Source: Alistipes sp. (GTDB lineage Bacteria; Bacteroidota; Bacteroidia; Bacteroidales; Rikenellaceae). Taken from it: a DNA stretch of 54,480 bases. Positions 8,657 through 17,446 of this stretch are shown here, piece by piece. Within the stretch, counting starts at the first letter, position 1. Each line of letters opens with the position of its first letter. The stretch lies in contig JAGBUB010000039.1 in assembly GCA_017631035.1 (NCBI GenBank), positions 1-54,480 on the forward strand, written 5' to 3'. The position numbers were made by a program, and so were the translations under genes. The notes under the pieces were generated by a model. The model made no database searches. It saw only the letters and a program-made list of their open reading frames with translations, and was not told the DNA's origin.

Positions 8657-9937
8657 ATGAAACAGGATAATCAGATTTTCGATCTTATTTCCGAGGAGCG
8701 TGCCCGCCAGATGCGCGGTATTGAGCTCATCGCATCGGAGAACTTCGTGAGCGAGCAGGTTATGGCAGCTATGGGTTCTGTACTGACCAACAAGTACGCC
8801 GAGGGTTACCCCGCAGCACGTTACTACGGTGGTTGCGAGGTAGTGGACAAGGTAGAGAAGTTGGCTATCGAGCGTTTGTGCGAGTTGTACGGTGCTGAGT
8901 ACGCTAACGTGCAGCCCCACTCAGGTGCACAGGCCAATATGGCAGTATTCTTCGCTGTATTGAAGCCCGGCGACACTTTTATGGGTCTTGACCTGGCTCA
9001 CGGTGGTCACCTCTCACACGGTTCACCTGTAAATATGTCAGGTATGTACTTCAACGCTATCGGCTACCAGCTCAGCGAAGAGACTGGCACTATCGACTAC
9101 GAGGATATGGAGCGTAAGGCATTGGAGCACAAGCCCAAGCTTATCGTTGGTGGTGCATCGGCTTACTCACGCGAGTGGGATTACAAGCGTATGCGCGAGA
9201 TCGCCGACAAGGTAGGCGCTATCTTTATGGTTGATATGGCTCACACTGCAGGTCTTATCGCTGCAGGTGTGTTGGACAACCCCGTGAAGTATGCTCACAT
9301 CGTAACATCTACAACTCACAAGACTCTGCGTGGTCCTCGTGGTGGTATCATTTTGATGGGCAAGGATTTCGAGAATCCCTGGGGCTACACAACTCCCAAG
9401 GGCGTAGTGAAGATGATGTCTCAGATCTTGAACTCGGCTGTATTCCCCGGTATCCAGGGTGGTCCGCTCGAGCACGTTATCGCAGCTAAGGCTGTTGCCT
9501 TCGGCGAGGCACTCCAGCCCGAGTACAAGGAGTACCAGCAGCAGGTACAGAAGAACGCGGCAGCTATGGCTGAGGCCTTCGCAAAGCGTGGCTACACAGT
9601 AGTTTCTAATGGTACTGACAACCACTTGATGCTTATCGACCTGCGTTCTAAGTTCCCCGAATTGACTGGTAAGCTCGCTGAGCGTTGCTTGGTGGCAGCC
9701 GATATCACTACAAACAAGAATATGGTTCCCTTCGATTCACGTTCACCCTTCCTCACATCGGGTCTTCGTTTCGGTACTCCCGCGATCACTACCCGTGGTG
9801 TGAAGGAGGATAAGATGGACTACATCGTAGAGCTTATCGACCGTGTATTGCACGACCCCGAGAACGAGGAGAACATTGCAGCAGTTCGCAAGGATGTGAA
9901 CGCTATGATGGAGCAGTATCCTTTGTTCGCTTGGTAA
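8657..9937 (+). CDS. glyA: Serine hydroxymethyltransferase
   Basis: 426 residues, a PLP fold-type I enzyme converting serine and tetrahydrofolate to glycine and methylene-tetrahydrofolate. Seen: [19 protein letters not shown] at the N-terminus, [25 protein letters not shown] with the PLP-ring Asp/His, and [13 protein letters not shown] carrying the Schiff-base lysine. It follows the ygbA-like gene by 12 bp and ends before a strong hairpin terminator. Complete and ordinary. Confidence 0.98.
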   Translation: MKQDNQIFDLISEERARQMRGIELIASENFVSEQVMAAMGSVLTNKYAEGYPAARYYGGCEVVDKVEKLAIERLCELYGAEYANVQPHSGAQANMAVFFAVLKPGDTFMGLDLAHGGHLSHGSPVNMSGMYFNAIGYQLSEETGTIDYEDMERKALEHKPKLIVGGASAYSREWDYKRMREIADKVGAIFMVDMAHTAGLIAAGVLDNPVKYAHIVTSTTHKTLRGPRGGIILMGKDFENPWGYTTPKGVVKMMSQILNSAVFPGIQGGPLEHVIAAKAVAFGEALQPEYKEYQQQVQKNAAAMAEAFAKRGYTVVSNGTDNHLMLIDLRSKFPELTGKLAERCLVAADITTNKNMVPFDSRSPFLTSGLRFGTPAITTRGVKEDKMDYIVELIDRVLHDPENEENIAAVRKDVNAMMEQYPLFAW

Positions 9938-9979
9938 ACAACCGACTTTGATGGGGGATTATCCCCGCAGTAATATCTT

Positions 9980-10013
9980 TACCCTTGCCTTCTGGGCAGG
10001 GGTATTTTTTTTA
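9980..10013 (+). terminator. Rho-independent terminator after glyA
   Basis: TACCCTTGCC (9980-9989) pairs with GGCAGGGGTA (9995-10004), with one G-T pair and a 5-nt loop, and is followed by eight T residues. Confidence 0.85.
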
Positions 10014-10180
10014 TATAAAACAAACTTTTCACTGGCCAAAGTCCGTTATTACTATAGCTCGGGTTAAAAATTATAAAAAAATTACAAAAAGTGAAACAAA
10101 AAGGTGCCATAGTTCGTATTAGGATAAACGAATAGCGCGCAATAACTCGAGCTTGAAGAAGAAATTAAAACATAAGATAT

Positions 10181-11041
10181 ATGCGTCAATTAAAAATTAC
10201 AAAGTCGATCACCAACCGCGAGAGTGCATCACTCGATAAATATTTGCAGGAGATTGGTAAGGAGGATTTGATCACCGTAGAGGAAGAGGTTGAATTGGCC
10301 CAGCGCATCCGCAAGGGTGACCAGGAGGCCTTGGACAAGCTCACAAAGGCCAATTTGCGTTTCGTGGTATCGGTAGCTAAGCAGTATCAGAATCAGGGCC
10401 TTAGCTTGCCTGACCTTATTAACGAGGGTAACTTGGGTCTAATCAAGGCTGCCGAGAAGTTCGACGAGACTCGTGGTTTTAAGTTCATCTCATATGCCGT
10501 TTGGTGGATTCGTCAGTCAATCCTGCAGGCATTGGCCGAGCAGAGCCGTATCGTACGTCTGCCTCTGAACCAGGTAGGCTCACTCAATAAGATTAACAAG
10601 GCTTTCGCCCGCTTCGAGCAGGAGCACGAGCGCACACCCTCACCCGAGGAGTTGGCAACAGAGTTGGAGCTCCCGAAGGAGAAGGTATCAGACACATTGC
10701 GTGTGGCCGGCCGCCACATCTCAGTGGATGCACCCTTTGCCGATGGCGAGGATAACAGTCTGTTGGATGTATTGGTTAACACCGACTCCCCCAACGCCGA
10801 CCGTGGTCTTATCAACGAGTCACTCGCTACAGAGGTTGACCGCGCATTGGAGACACTTACCGAGCGTGAGCGCGACATCATCAAGTACTTCTTCGGCATC
10901 GGTTGCTCGGAGATGACCCTGGAGGAGATTGGCGAGAAGTTTGACCTCACACGTGAGCGTGTGCGTCAGATTAAGGAGAAGGCCATCCGTCGCCTGCGCC
11001 ACTCATCACGTAGCAAGTTGTTGAAGTCTTATCTGGGTTAA
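10181..11041 (+). CDS. rpoD: Primary (housekeeping) RNA polymerase sigma factor
   Basis: 286 residues, the short form typical of Bacteroidota primary sigma factors, which lack region 1.1. Region 1.2 ([16 protein letters not shown]) is followed by region 2 ([48 protein letters not shown]), region 3, and region 4 with the helix-turn-helix [20 protein letters not shown]. It directs RNA polymerase to TTTG/TAnnTTTG promoters like those seen in this window. The 167-bp upstream region (10014-10180) is A-rich and has no good match to that consensus, so its own control is unclear. Confidence 0.93.
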   Translation: MRQLKITKSITNRESASLDKYLQEIGKEDLITVEEEVELAQRIRKGDQEALDKLTKANLRFVVSVAKQYQNQGLSLPDLINEGNLGLIKAAEKFDETRGFKFISYAVWWIRQSILQALAEQSRIVRLPLNQVGSLNKINKAFARFEQEHERTPSPEELATELELPKEKVSDTLRVAGRHISVDAPFADGEDNSLLDVLVNTDSPNADRGLINESLATEVDRALETLTERERDIIKYFFGIGCSEMTLEEIGEKFDLTRERVRQIKEKAIRRLRHSSRSKLLKSYLG

Positions 11042-11081
11042 TCCATCCCTCACAAGAGAAGGACTCGACTCCTTATAAAAC

Positions 11082-11116
11082 AAAAATCCTGCCCCATTAG
11101 GAGCAGGATTTTTTAT
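11082..11116. terminator. Bidirectional terminator between rpoD and the lyase gene
   Basis: AAAAATCCTGC (11082-11092) pairs with GCAGGATTTTT starting at 11103, with partial pairing inside the CCCC...GGAG loop. A/T runs flank both sides, so it can serve rpoD (plus) and the converging lyase gene (minus). Confidence 0.8.
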
Positions 11117-11133
11117 TTGTCGAATACGACCTA

Positions 11134-12582
11134 CTACAAGCTGTCGCCAAAGTCCTCGCGGAACTTCTCGAGCAAGCGGTGAGGCCAATTTGTTGTAGGC
11201 TCCAAACCACCCATAAAGAATCGCAATACGGGGGGCTCGTAAGTAAACTTCAAACCACCAATGAGGTGACGGTTGTCGTAGAGCCATACCATACGATCGA
11301 TAACGTAGTTAATCTGTGAGAGTGTGAACACACGGCGGGGAACAGCCAAGCGCAACAACTCAACATCAGCAGGAATCTCCTTGCCATTCTCATCGCGTAC
11401 GCTCGATACGGTACCACGCTCCATACCACGAATACCTGAACAAATATAGAATGCTGCAGCCAAAGCACCAGCAGGATACTGATCCTGAGGAATGTGCTCG
11501 CAGAACTTCATTGCGTTAACGTGTGCGCCCAAAACGCCCGGAGGTGTTACCATAGGTACACCACGCTTCTCAAGCTCCTCAACAAGATACTTGATGTAGT
11601 TGGGGCTCTGGCAAATCATAGTCTCGTCCAAAGTCTCGTAAAGACCTACGGCCATAGCCTCGATCTCTCGCACTGAGATACCACCATAGGTAAGGAAACC
11701 CTCGAACAAAGGAATCTTATCCTCCATCTTTGCGTAGAGAGCACGCTGGTTAGTACAGATACCACCACCGCGTGAAGAAGAGAGCTTACGAGCAGAGAAA
11801 TAAACCAAGTCGGCAAGGCCTGTCATCATCTTCAAAATCTCGCCCATTGAATTCTCCTTCCAGTTATCCTCGCGCTGCTTGATAAGGTAAGCATTCTCTC
11901 CGATAAGGCTGGCGTCGAGCACCAACATAATGTTGTACTTGTCGGCAATGCGACGTACATCCATCAAGTTAGACATTGAGAAGGGCTGGCCACCGATAAG
12001 GTTTGTCGATGCCTCCATACGGATGAAGGGGATATTCTCAACACCTACCTCCTGAATGGTCTGCTCCAACTTCTCGATATTCATATTACCCTTGAAGGGG
12101 TGGTCTGACTTAAGCTCCAGAGCGTGGTCGTACAAAAGCTCTACTACCTTACCACCGCAATCAGTAATGTGAGCCAAAGTGGTGGTGAAGTGATAGTTCA
12201 TAGGCACAACGTGACCAGGCTTAACGAATGTACGGCAGATTACGTTCTCAGCCGCACGACCCTGGTGCACGGGCAACAGATACTTCTTACCCAAAACATC
12301 CTCAACGGCCTTCTGCAAGCGCTCGAAAGACTGCGAGCCTGCGTAAGCGTCGTCGGCCTGCATCATAGCAGCAAGCTGCTTGTCGCTCATAGCATTGGTA
12401 CCACTATCGGTAAGCATATCGAGGAATACGTCGCGAGTCGAAAGGCGGAAGGTGTTGAAACCTGCATCTTTCATAGCCTCCAAACGACGCTCGATGGGTA
12501 CAAGGTTAAGTTTTTGCACTACACGAACCTTGTGCAACTCCATAGGAATGTCGCCACCCTGATAAAATTTTACTGTGCTCAT
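11134..12582 (-). CDS. Tryptophanase / tyrosine phenol-lyase family beta-eliminating lyase (divergent)
   Basis: 482 residues of the PLP-dependent beta-eliminating lyase family, which splits tryptophan to indole or tyrosine to phenol, with pyruvate and ammonia. Conserved: LTDSGTNAMSD (58-68), PVHQGRAAENV (104-114), GGQPFSMSNL (197-206), D223, the probable Schiff-base lysine K266 in FSARKLSSS, and RLAVPRRVFT (411-420) for the carboxylate. Substrate-reading positions, aligned from memory, look more like tyrosine phenol-lyase: GMERG (386-390) and RFF (454-456), where tryptophanase has VEIG and RHF. Odd features are L226 where both enzymes have the PLP-contacting Arg, Arg-Lys-Leu in place of Lys-Lys-Asp at the active lysine, and GVLGAHVNA in place of GGHAxFxDA. 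The true substrate may therefore differ. It has its own promoter. Confidence 0.8.
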   Translation of the reverse strand: MSTVKFYQGGDIPMELHKVRVVQKLNLVPIERRLEAMKDAGFNTFRLSTRDVFLDMLTDSGTNAMSDKQLAAMMQADDAYAGSQSFERLQKAVEDVLGKKYLLPVHQGRAAENVICRTFVKPGHVVPMNYHFTTTLAHITDCGGKVVELLYDHALELKSDHPFKGNMNIEKLEQTIQEVGVENIPFIRMEASTNLIGGQPFSMSNLMDVRRIADKYNIMLVLDASLIGENAYLIKQREDNWKENSMGEILKMMTGLADLVYFSARKLSSSRGGGICTNQRALYAKMEDKIPLFEGFLTYGGISVREIEAMAVGLYETLDETMICQSPNYIKYLVEELEKRGVPMVTPPGVLGAHVNAMKFCEHIPQDQYPAGALAAAFYICSGIRGMERGTVSSVRDENGKEIPADVELLRLAVPRRVFTLSQINYVIDRMVWLYDNRHLIGGLKFTYEPPVLRFFMGGLEPTTNWPHRLLEKFREDFGDSL

Positions 12583-12628
12583 AGTTATAGATTGTGTTAT
12601 TAGTTATAATTCATAATCATTCGAAGAC

Positions 12629-12661
12629 CAAAGTTACGCAATTTTTTTAATAAATCCGCAA
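12629..12661 (-). promoter_or_regulatory. Promoter of the beta-eliminating lyase gene
   Basis: On the minus strand TAACTTTG (12629-12636) is an exact -7 match; TTTG lies about 22 bases further upstream, slightly longer than the usual 19-20. The leader would be about 40 nt. Confidence 0.5.
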
Positions 12662-12751
12662 AACTAAGCACCAAATTTGCATATACAGCTACGTTTATTG
12701 CCATTTTACTGTATCTTTATGCATAAAATAGGCATCCCGATAGCAATTTCA

Positions 12752-13234
12752 CTACTTACGAATCTCTGCAAGCAGGCCCTCGCAACCATCTTCCAGCATA
12801 TCGAGCACCAATTCGAAGCCCTCGCGACCCTCATAATAGGGGTCGGGAACATAACTATACTGGGGATGATTACTGCAGAACTCCACAAAACGTCGCACCT
12901 TCGACATATACTTTCGCTCGGGTGACAAGCGCTCCACATTGCGGTAGTTGCTATCGTCCATTACTACAATCATATCGAAGTCGTAGAAATCATCCTCTCG
13001 AAACTGGCGTGCACGATGCGTGAGCGAATAACCGCGAGGTTTGGCTGCTGCACGCATACGCGAATCGGGCAACTCACCTGCGTGGCCTCCATACGTACCG
13101 GCCGAGTCAATGTCGATTTGCGATTGCAATCCCTCACGCTCAACTACAGCCTGCATTACGGCATGGGCTGCCGGAGAACGGCAAATATTTCCCAAACAAA
13201 CAAAAAGCAGGCGTGTTATCTTCTTATCTTCCAT
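12752..13234 (-). CDS. Low-molecular-weight protein tyrosine phosphatase
   Basis: 160 residues, standard length. The P-loop CLGNICRS (C-x5-R-S) is at residues 13-20 and the general-acid loop is DPYYEG near residue 130. Such phosphatases act in the cytoplasm on phosphotyrosine, in bacteria often on tyrosine kinases of capsule export, but no kinase or capsule gene is near. Arsenate reductase of the same fold is less likely because DPYYEG is intact. A -7 match (TATCTTTG, 13321-13328, minus) lies about 85 bp upstream. Confidence 0.92.
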   Translation of the reverse strand: MEDKKITRLLFVCLGNICRSPAAHAVMQAVVEREGLQSQIDIDSAGTYGGHAGELPDSRMRAAAKPRGYSLTHRARQFREDDFYDFDMIVVMDDSNYRNVERLSPERKYMSKVRRFVEFCSNHPQYSYVPDPYYEGREGFELVLDMLEDGCEGLLAEIRK

Positions 13235-13558
13235 CTTCTTAATCTTTTTAGTTTATCATTGGTTTACGTTGCGGTTTACAATTTCTACCAGAAGACTCTC
13301 TCCTCTTCGCAACGATTAAGCAAAGATAGCACATTCCGCTCAAAAAAAGAATTTTACATTGCTCTCGCTATTCGATTTATCCTCCAAGCAAAATTAAACA
13401 GCACAAATAGGTGGAAATCAGTTGTAATATCATCGCCCAAAGCCTGAAAAATACTCAAAAGGGACACATTATACTCCAAAAGAGGAAATGAAGAATGGTG
13501 ATAAGTGTAATTTTTTATAATTTAGCGCCATTGAATTGTCACTACAAAAGCATAAGTA
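13235..13558. other. Intergenic region with one minus-strand promoter element
   Basis: 324 bp with no gene. A minus-strand TATCTTTG at 13321-13328 probably drives the phosphatase gene. The side facing 13559 is AT-rich (13500-13545) but shows no exact plus-strand -7 match. I see no hairpin with a T-run and no repeat. Confidence 0.4.
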
Positions 13559-14104
13559 ATGAAAAAAACGTTTATAACTCTTTTGGCGATTGTTTCTGCG
13601 TTTGTGGCTCAGGCTCAAAACGAATTGAAGAATCAACCTATGCAGCCTCTGCCCCATCAGGTCGAGGACCTCGAGTTGATAGACTTATTTGGCAAACCAA
13701 CCTCTACCCTGCCTATGTGGGGCGAGAAGAACCTGCTCATTTTCTATGTGGATCCCGACAAGCATCGTCAGAATCACGAGTTCACTGTTGAGATGGAGGA
13801 GAATAAAAGGGCTGCTGGCGACAATATCTATGGCTTCGGTATCGTAAACCTAAAAGATTCTTGGTATCCTGTGCCCGATGGTTTCGTTCGCGCACTATGC
13901 CGTAAGCGCACTGAGAAGAATGGTGCTACCATCATCACCGACCCCGACCACACGGTTGCAAAAAAGTGGGGACTTGGCGACTGCAACAACTACTTCATAA
14001 TTATGATTGTCTCTAAAGAGGGCGAATTGGTCTATTGCCACAAAGGTGAGTATACCGAGGCAGAAAAGGAGGAGTTTTATAGGATAGTGAATAAATACCG
14101 TTAA
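13559..14104 (+). CDS. Secreted thioredoxin-fold protein, possibly YtfJ-like
   Basis: 181 residues with a clear signal peptide ending AFVAQAQ (about residue 20). The following sequence (LELIDLFGKPTSTLPMWGEKNLLIFYVDPD) looks like the start of a peroxiredoxin/thioredoxin-like domain, with ATIITDPDHTVAKKWGL further on, as in YtfJ-type periplasmic proteins. There is no CXXC pair: the two cysteines in the mature part are far apart. It is 26 bp before a BamA-type barrel gene and close to a phosphoethanolamine transferase, suggesting an envelope role. The specific function is unknown. Confidence 0.6.
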   Translation: MKKTFITLLAIVSAFVAQAQNELKNQPMQPLPHQVEDLELIDLFGKPTSTLPMWGEKNLLIFYVDPDKHRQNHEFTVEMEENKRAAGDNIYGFGIVNLKDSWYPVPDGFVRALCRKRTEKNGATIITDPDHTVAKKWGLGDCNNYFIIMIVSKEGELVYCHKGEYTEAEKEEFYRIVNKYR

Positions 14105-14130
14105 ATCGCTCCCGACCAACTTTTCGACAT

Positions 14131-15342
14131 ATGTTGCGGGCGATTCTTTCTGTGGTGGTAGTGATATTTGCGATGGGTGTTGCCGTCGCAAATAATCCTA
14201 TGACCAAGCCACAGCACAAGACCAAAAGCAACAAAACCATCTACGACCCAATCAATTACGCTGCCGTGCAGCGAGCTCTCGAAAGAGCCTCGCAACCAAC
14301 TCTCATCCAAAGGGTGGCCAATGCTATGCATTCGCCCATCATCGTGCGCGACAATCTCCAACTCGACGCCCACGCAGGTATAGCCTACACACGCGAAACA
14401 AACCTTGCGCTAACTCTTGCATCATCGGCAATTTATCACACCCCGAACACTACCCTTAGTTCATCGGCACAAGCAACCGCTATGGCCTCAATAAGCGGTT
14501 TTTATCGTGTACGAGCCAACGGTGAGCATTTTATCAGCGACCGCTCTCGCATTCGTTATAGTGCCGACATCGCATCGTTGCCAATACGTTTTTGGGGATT
14601 GGGTTATCAGGCGGCCATCAACAATTACTATTCAGAGTACACCAACTTTTCGACTAATGCTTCGGCACAATATTTGCACCGCATAGGCCACAGAATGCTC
14701 ATTGGTGCAGGCGTCGACCTACGTTATGGCAAAGGGCACCAATTTGAACAGCTGGCCAGGGAGTATTTACAACAAAGCACACAGAACATATTGAGTGCCT
14801 ATACTACGGGCATTTCGCTAACAGCGCTCTACGATAGTCGCAACGATAGCCACACGGCAAATAGCGGGATCTACCTATCTCTTACACCCGAAGTTAGGCC
14901 AAAAACATTGGGTAACTACCACACCACTCTGTGGCACATAACCGCACAGGCCGACTTCTACCAGCCTCTTTGGAGAGGTGCTACGGCTGCCATCGACCTC
15001 TATGCCGACCTATGGTCGTCGGCTACGCCTTGGTTTTACTGGCCGGCGCTGGGTGGTCAGAGCCGTATGCGCGGCTACTACTACGGACGTTACACCGACA
15101 GCAAGATGATCACTGCTCAAATAGAACTACGCCAACATATATATGGCCCACTTGGGGTTGTGGTATGGGGCGGAGCAGGCAACATATTCTCATCATTTCG
15201 CACCTTAGATTGGAGTCACACACTCCCCAATGCAGGTGCAGGACTACGCTTAAACTTGAATAATCGCACGGCACTACGCATCGACTACGGCTTTGGTCGT
15301 CGTACGGGAGGCCTGATTATCAATGTTAACGAAGCGTTTTAG
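14131..15342 (+). CDS. Outer-membrane beta-barrel protein, BamA/TamA surface-antigen type
   Basis: 403 residues with an N-terminal export signal (MLRAILSVVVVIFAMGVAVA). It lacks POTRA repeats and runs directly into alternating-hydrophobicity strands. The C-terminal barrel has GGQSRMRGYYYGRYTDSK, matching the (V/M)RG(F/Y)xxGRYxD motif of the bacterial surface antigen family, and ends in a terminal Phe as outer-membrane barrels usually do. It may move a lipid or protein substrate or be a short Omp85 relative; the substrate is unknown. The next gene begins 2 bp after its stop. Confidence 0.8.
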   Translation: MLRAILSVVVVIFAMGVAVANNPMTKPQHKTKSNKTIYDPINYAAVQRALERASQPTLIQRVANAMHSPIIVRDNLQLDAHAGIAYTRETNLALTLASSAIYHTPNTTLSSSAQATAMASISGFYRVRANGEHFISDRSRIRYSADIASLPIRFWGLGYQAAINNYYSEYTNFSTNASAQYLHRIGHRMLIGAGVDLRYGKGHQFEQLAREYLQQSTQNILSAYTTGISLTALYDSRNDSHTANSGIYLSLTPEVRPKTLGNYHTTLWHITAQADFYQPLWRGATAAIDLYADLWSSATPWFYWPALGGQSRMRGYYYGRYTDSKMITAQIELRQHIYGPLGVVVWGGAGNIFSSFRTLDWSHTLPNAGAGLRLNLNNRTALRIDYGFGRRTGGLIINVNEAF

Positions 15343-15344
15343 TA

Positions 15345-17012
15345 TTGAGACAAATTTTCACTCCTTGCCGACTTGCCGGCGCACTCGTGGCATCACTAAT
15401 GCTACCCGTAGCAATTCTCACATATACCGAACACGACCCCTTACGAGTAGCACTCATTGCCATTCTGATGCCTTTGGGATTCTACACCACATTTGTGGGC
15501 CTGGCCCGTCGTTCGGGAACAATGGTGTGGTGGGCACTGCCATTTATCTTCTTGAGTGCTTTTCAGGTGGTGATATCACACCTCTTCTCTGGCTCGGTCA
15601 TCGCAGCCGATATGTTTCTCAATCTATCAACCACCAACTCAGCCGAGGCTGGCGAATTATTGTCTAATATATACCCATCACTGATTGTCGTATGCATAAT
15701 CTACCTACCCCTATTATGGATTGCCACGCAACACCTATGCCGAGGGCTTTCACTGGAGTGGTGTATAAGACGCAAAATGATACTCAGCGGCGTAGCGACA
15801 ATGTCAATCGGAGTGGCTTTACTACTAAGTAGCGGCCGTGGTGAGGCTGTGCGCATAGTGCGTGATGAGGTATTTCCCGTAAATGTAATCTACAATATGT
15901 ATCTCGCCATTACCGAGGCTCGCAACATATCACACTACCCGCAAACCTCCAGCAATTTCCGCTACGGAGCCTCACGGCAGAGCCCTAACACGGAACGAGA
16001 GGTGTATGTGATGGTCATTGGCGAGGCGTCGCGAGCCGCCAACTGGCAACTCTACGGCTACCATCGTCCCACAAACCCTCGTCTTGCTTCCCGCAACGAT
16101 ATCTTCATCTTTCGTGGTATAACCACACAGAGCAATACCACTCACAAGAGCGTGCCTATGATGCTTTCGTCTATCCACACCTCGCAGCACCCTGAGTTAT
16201 ATCACCGTAAAGGAGTGATTGCCCTATTCAACGAAGCGGGATACTCCACACACTTTATCTCGACTCAGGCTCCACAAGGTGCAATGATTGATCATCTCGC
16301 CGCCGAGGCTCAAAATGTAGTATACACAGCACCAGCGGCCTACGACGAGGCCTTAGCCGAGGAGCTGCGACAAATACTCGACGAAGATACATCACACCGC
16401 ATAATGGTCGTACTGCACACCTACGGCTCGCACTTCAGCTATCACCATCGTTACCCACGTTCGCAGGCCTACTTTACGCCCGATGACGATGTAGCCATCA
16501 GCCCTGACAACAAAACGATGATACGCAATGCCTACGACAACTCTATTCGTTATACCGACCTTATACTCGACAACATCATATCGTTACTCGACTCCTCGGC
16601 CACCTGCTCGGCTATACTCTACTGTGCCGACCACGGCGAAGATTTATTCGACGGAGAGGATGAGCGTTTCCTGCACTCATCGCCCACAACCACATATTGG
16701 CAGTTGCACGTTGCCTCGCTGGCGTGGTTCTCGCCACGTTACCGAGCACTATACCCCGACAAAGTGTGGGCTGCAGCAGCCAATGCAAATGCGACAGCCA
16801 CCACCTACTCGCTCTTTCACACCCTGGCCGACATAGCATCTATTACTTCGCCCTATATCGAGGAGCGAGCCTCGCTGGTAAGTCCCTACTTCGACCACGC
16901 CACACGTCGTTACTATCTAAACGACCACAACAGAGCCGTACCCCTTAATCAAGAGATAGGCATCGACGAGCAGCAGAAGGCTCTCTTCCAAGTGGCAGGT
17001 GTATTTTTGTAA
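15345..17012 (+). CDS. Phosphoethanolamine transferase (EptA/MCR-like, alkaline phosphatase superfamily)
   Basis: 555 residues from a TTG codon 2 bp after the barrel gene; no in-frame ATG precedes the first membrane helix. Four or five N-terminal membrane segments (to about residue 165) lead into a periplasmic catalytic domain. Seen there: VMVIGEASRAANWQLYGY with the metal-binding Glu, NTTHKSVPMML with the presumed Thr nucleophile, VVLHTYGSHF, and YCADHGEDLFDGE with Asp-His ligands. The family transfers phosphoethanolamine to lipid A or other glycans, which in other bacteria lowers cationic peptide binding. Translational coupling to the barrel gene is likely. The acceptor cannot be read from sequence. 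Confidence 0.85.
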   Translation: MRQIFTPCRLAGALVASLMLPVAILTYTEHDPLRVALIAILMPLGFYTTFVGLARRSGTMVWWALPFIFLSAFQVVISHLFSGSVIAADMFLNLSTTNSAEAGELLSNIYPSLIVVCIIYLPLLWIATQHLCRGLSLEWCIRRKMILSGVATMSIGVALLLSSGRGEAVRIVRDEVFPVNVIYNMYLAITEARNISHYPQTSSNFRYGASRQSPNTEREVYVMVIGEASRAANWQLYGYHRPTNPRLASRNDIFIFRGITTQSNTTHKSVPMMLSSIHTSQHPELYHRKGVIALFNEAGYSTHFISTQAPQGAMIDHLAAEAQNVVYTAPAAYDEALAEELRQILDEDTSHRIMVVLHTYGSHFSYHHRYPRSQAYFTPDDDVAISPDNKTMIRNAYDNSIRYTDLILDNIISLLDSSATCSAILYCADHGEDLFDGEDERFLHSSPTTTYWQLHVASLAWFSPRYRALYPDKVWAAAANANATATTYSLFHTLADIASITSPYIEERASLVSPYFDHATRRYYLNDHNRAVPLNQEIGIDEQQKALFQVAGVFL

Positions 17013-17040
17013 TTCTTCCTGCCGGAGCCATAAAACAAAA

Positions 17041-17072
17041 AAAACTGCCCTGCGAAATGCAGGACAGTTTGT
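17041..17072. terminator. Bidirectional terminator between the transferase and the histone-like gene
   Basis: AAACTGccCTGC and GCAGgACAGTTT (17042-17070) form a stem with a 5-nt loop. A- and T-rich flanks suit both converging genes. Confidence 0.75.
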
Positions 17073-17100
17073 CTTATTAGGCGTAAGTATCTTCGGCTAA

Positions 17101-17277
17101 TTATTTCTTTGCCTCCTCAACAGATACCTTGCGGAACTCCTTCAAGAGCTTTGACAACTCCAAGGCAGCCTTACGAGCACGAGTACCCGCAGCCTTATTG
17201 TTCTTCTCCACCTGAGCGGCGGCGTTTACCGAGAATACCTCGATCTGTGCATTAATCTGATCTACCAAATTCTTCAT
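17101..17277 (-). CDS. Small histone H1-like DNA-binding protein
   Basis: 58 residues from the ATG at 17277 (an upstream in-frame codon would add 11 atypical residues). The sequence MKNLVDQINAQIEVFSVNA followed by KAAGTRARKAALELSKLLKEFRK is that of the Bacteroidota histone H1-like family, related to chlamydial Hc1. It is lysine-rich, helical, and expected to bind DNA non-specifically in the nucleoid. It is monocistronic, with its own promoter and a shared terminator. Confidence 0.8.
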   Translation of the reverse strand: MKNLVDQINAQIEVFSVNAAAQVEKNNKAAGTRARKAALELSKLLKEFRKVSVEEAKK

Positions 17278-17307
17278 ATCAATAGTTTTTAGTGGTTTTA
17301 CTTGGTG

Positions 17308-17336
17308 CAAAGGTATAAAAAATTCTCATTTCCAAA
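17308..17336 (-). promoter_or_regulatory. Promoter of the histone H1-like gene
   Basis: Minus-strand TACCTTTG at 17308-17315 is an exact -7 match. TTTG (17333-17336) lies 17 bases upstream, two short of the usual spacing. The leader would be about 25 nt. Confidence 0.55.
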
Positions 17337-17446
17337 TAATTTTTAATAAAAAATCATACCCAAATAGTATTTATAACCCTCACAAAGCCCGTAACTTGCA
17401 TCTGGTGGCATATTTTTTGACCTTCCCACAAGAAAAACCTTTACCT

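Noticed and set aside
11134..12582. Plain naming as tryptophanase (tnaA)
   Set aside because: Several active-site positions differ and specificity residues look like tyrosine phenol-lyase, so a symbol would overstate certainty.
15345..17012. Possible frameshift because the gene starts with TTG
   Set aside because: The reading frame is intact from the first membrane helix and the 2-bp gap suggests coupled translation.
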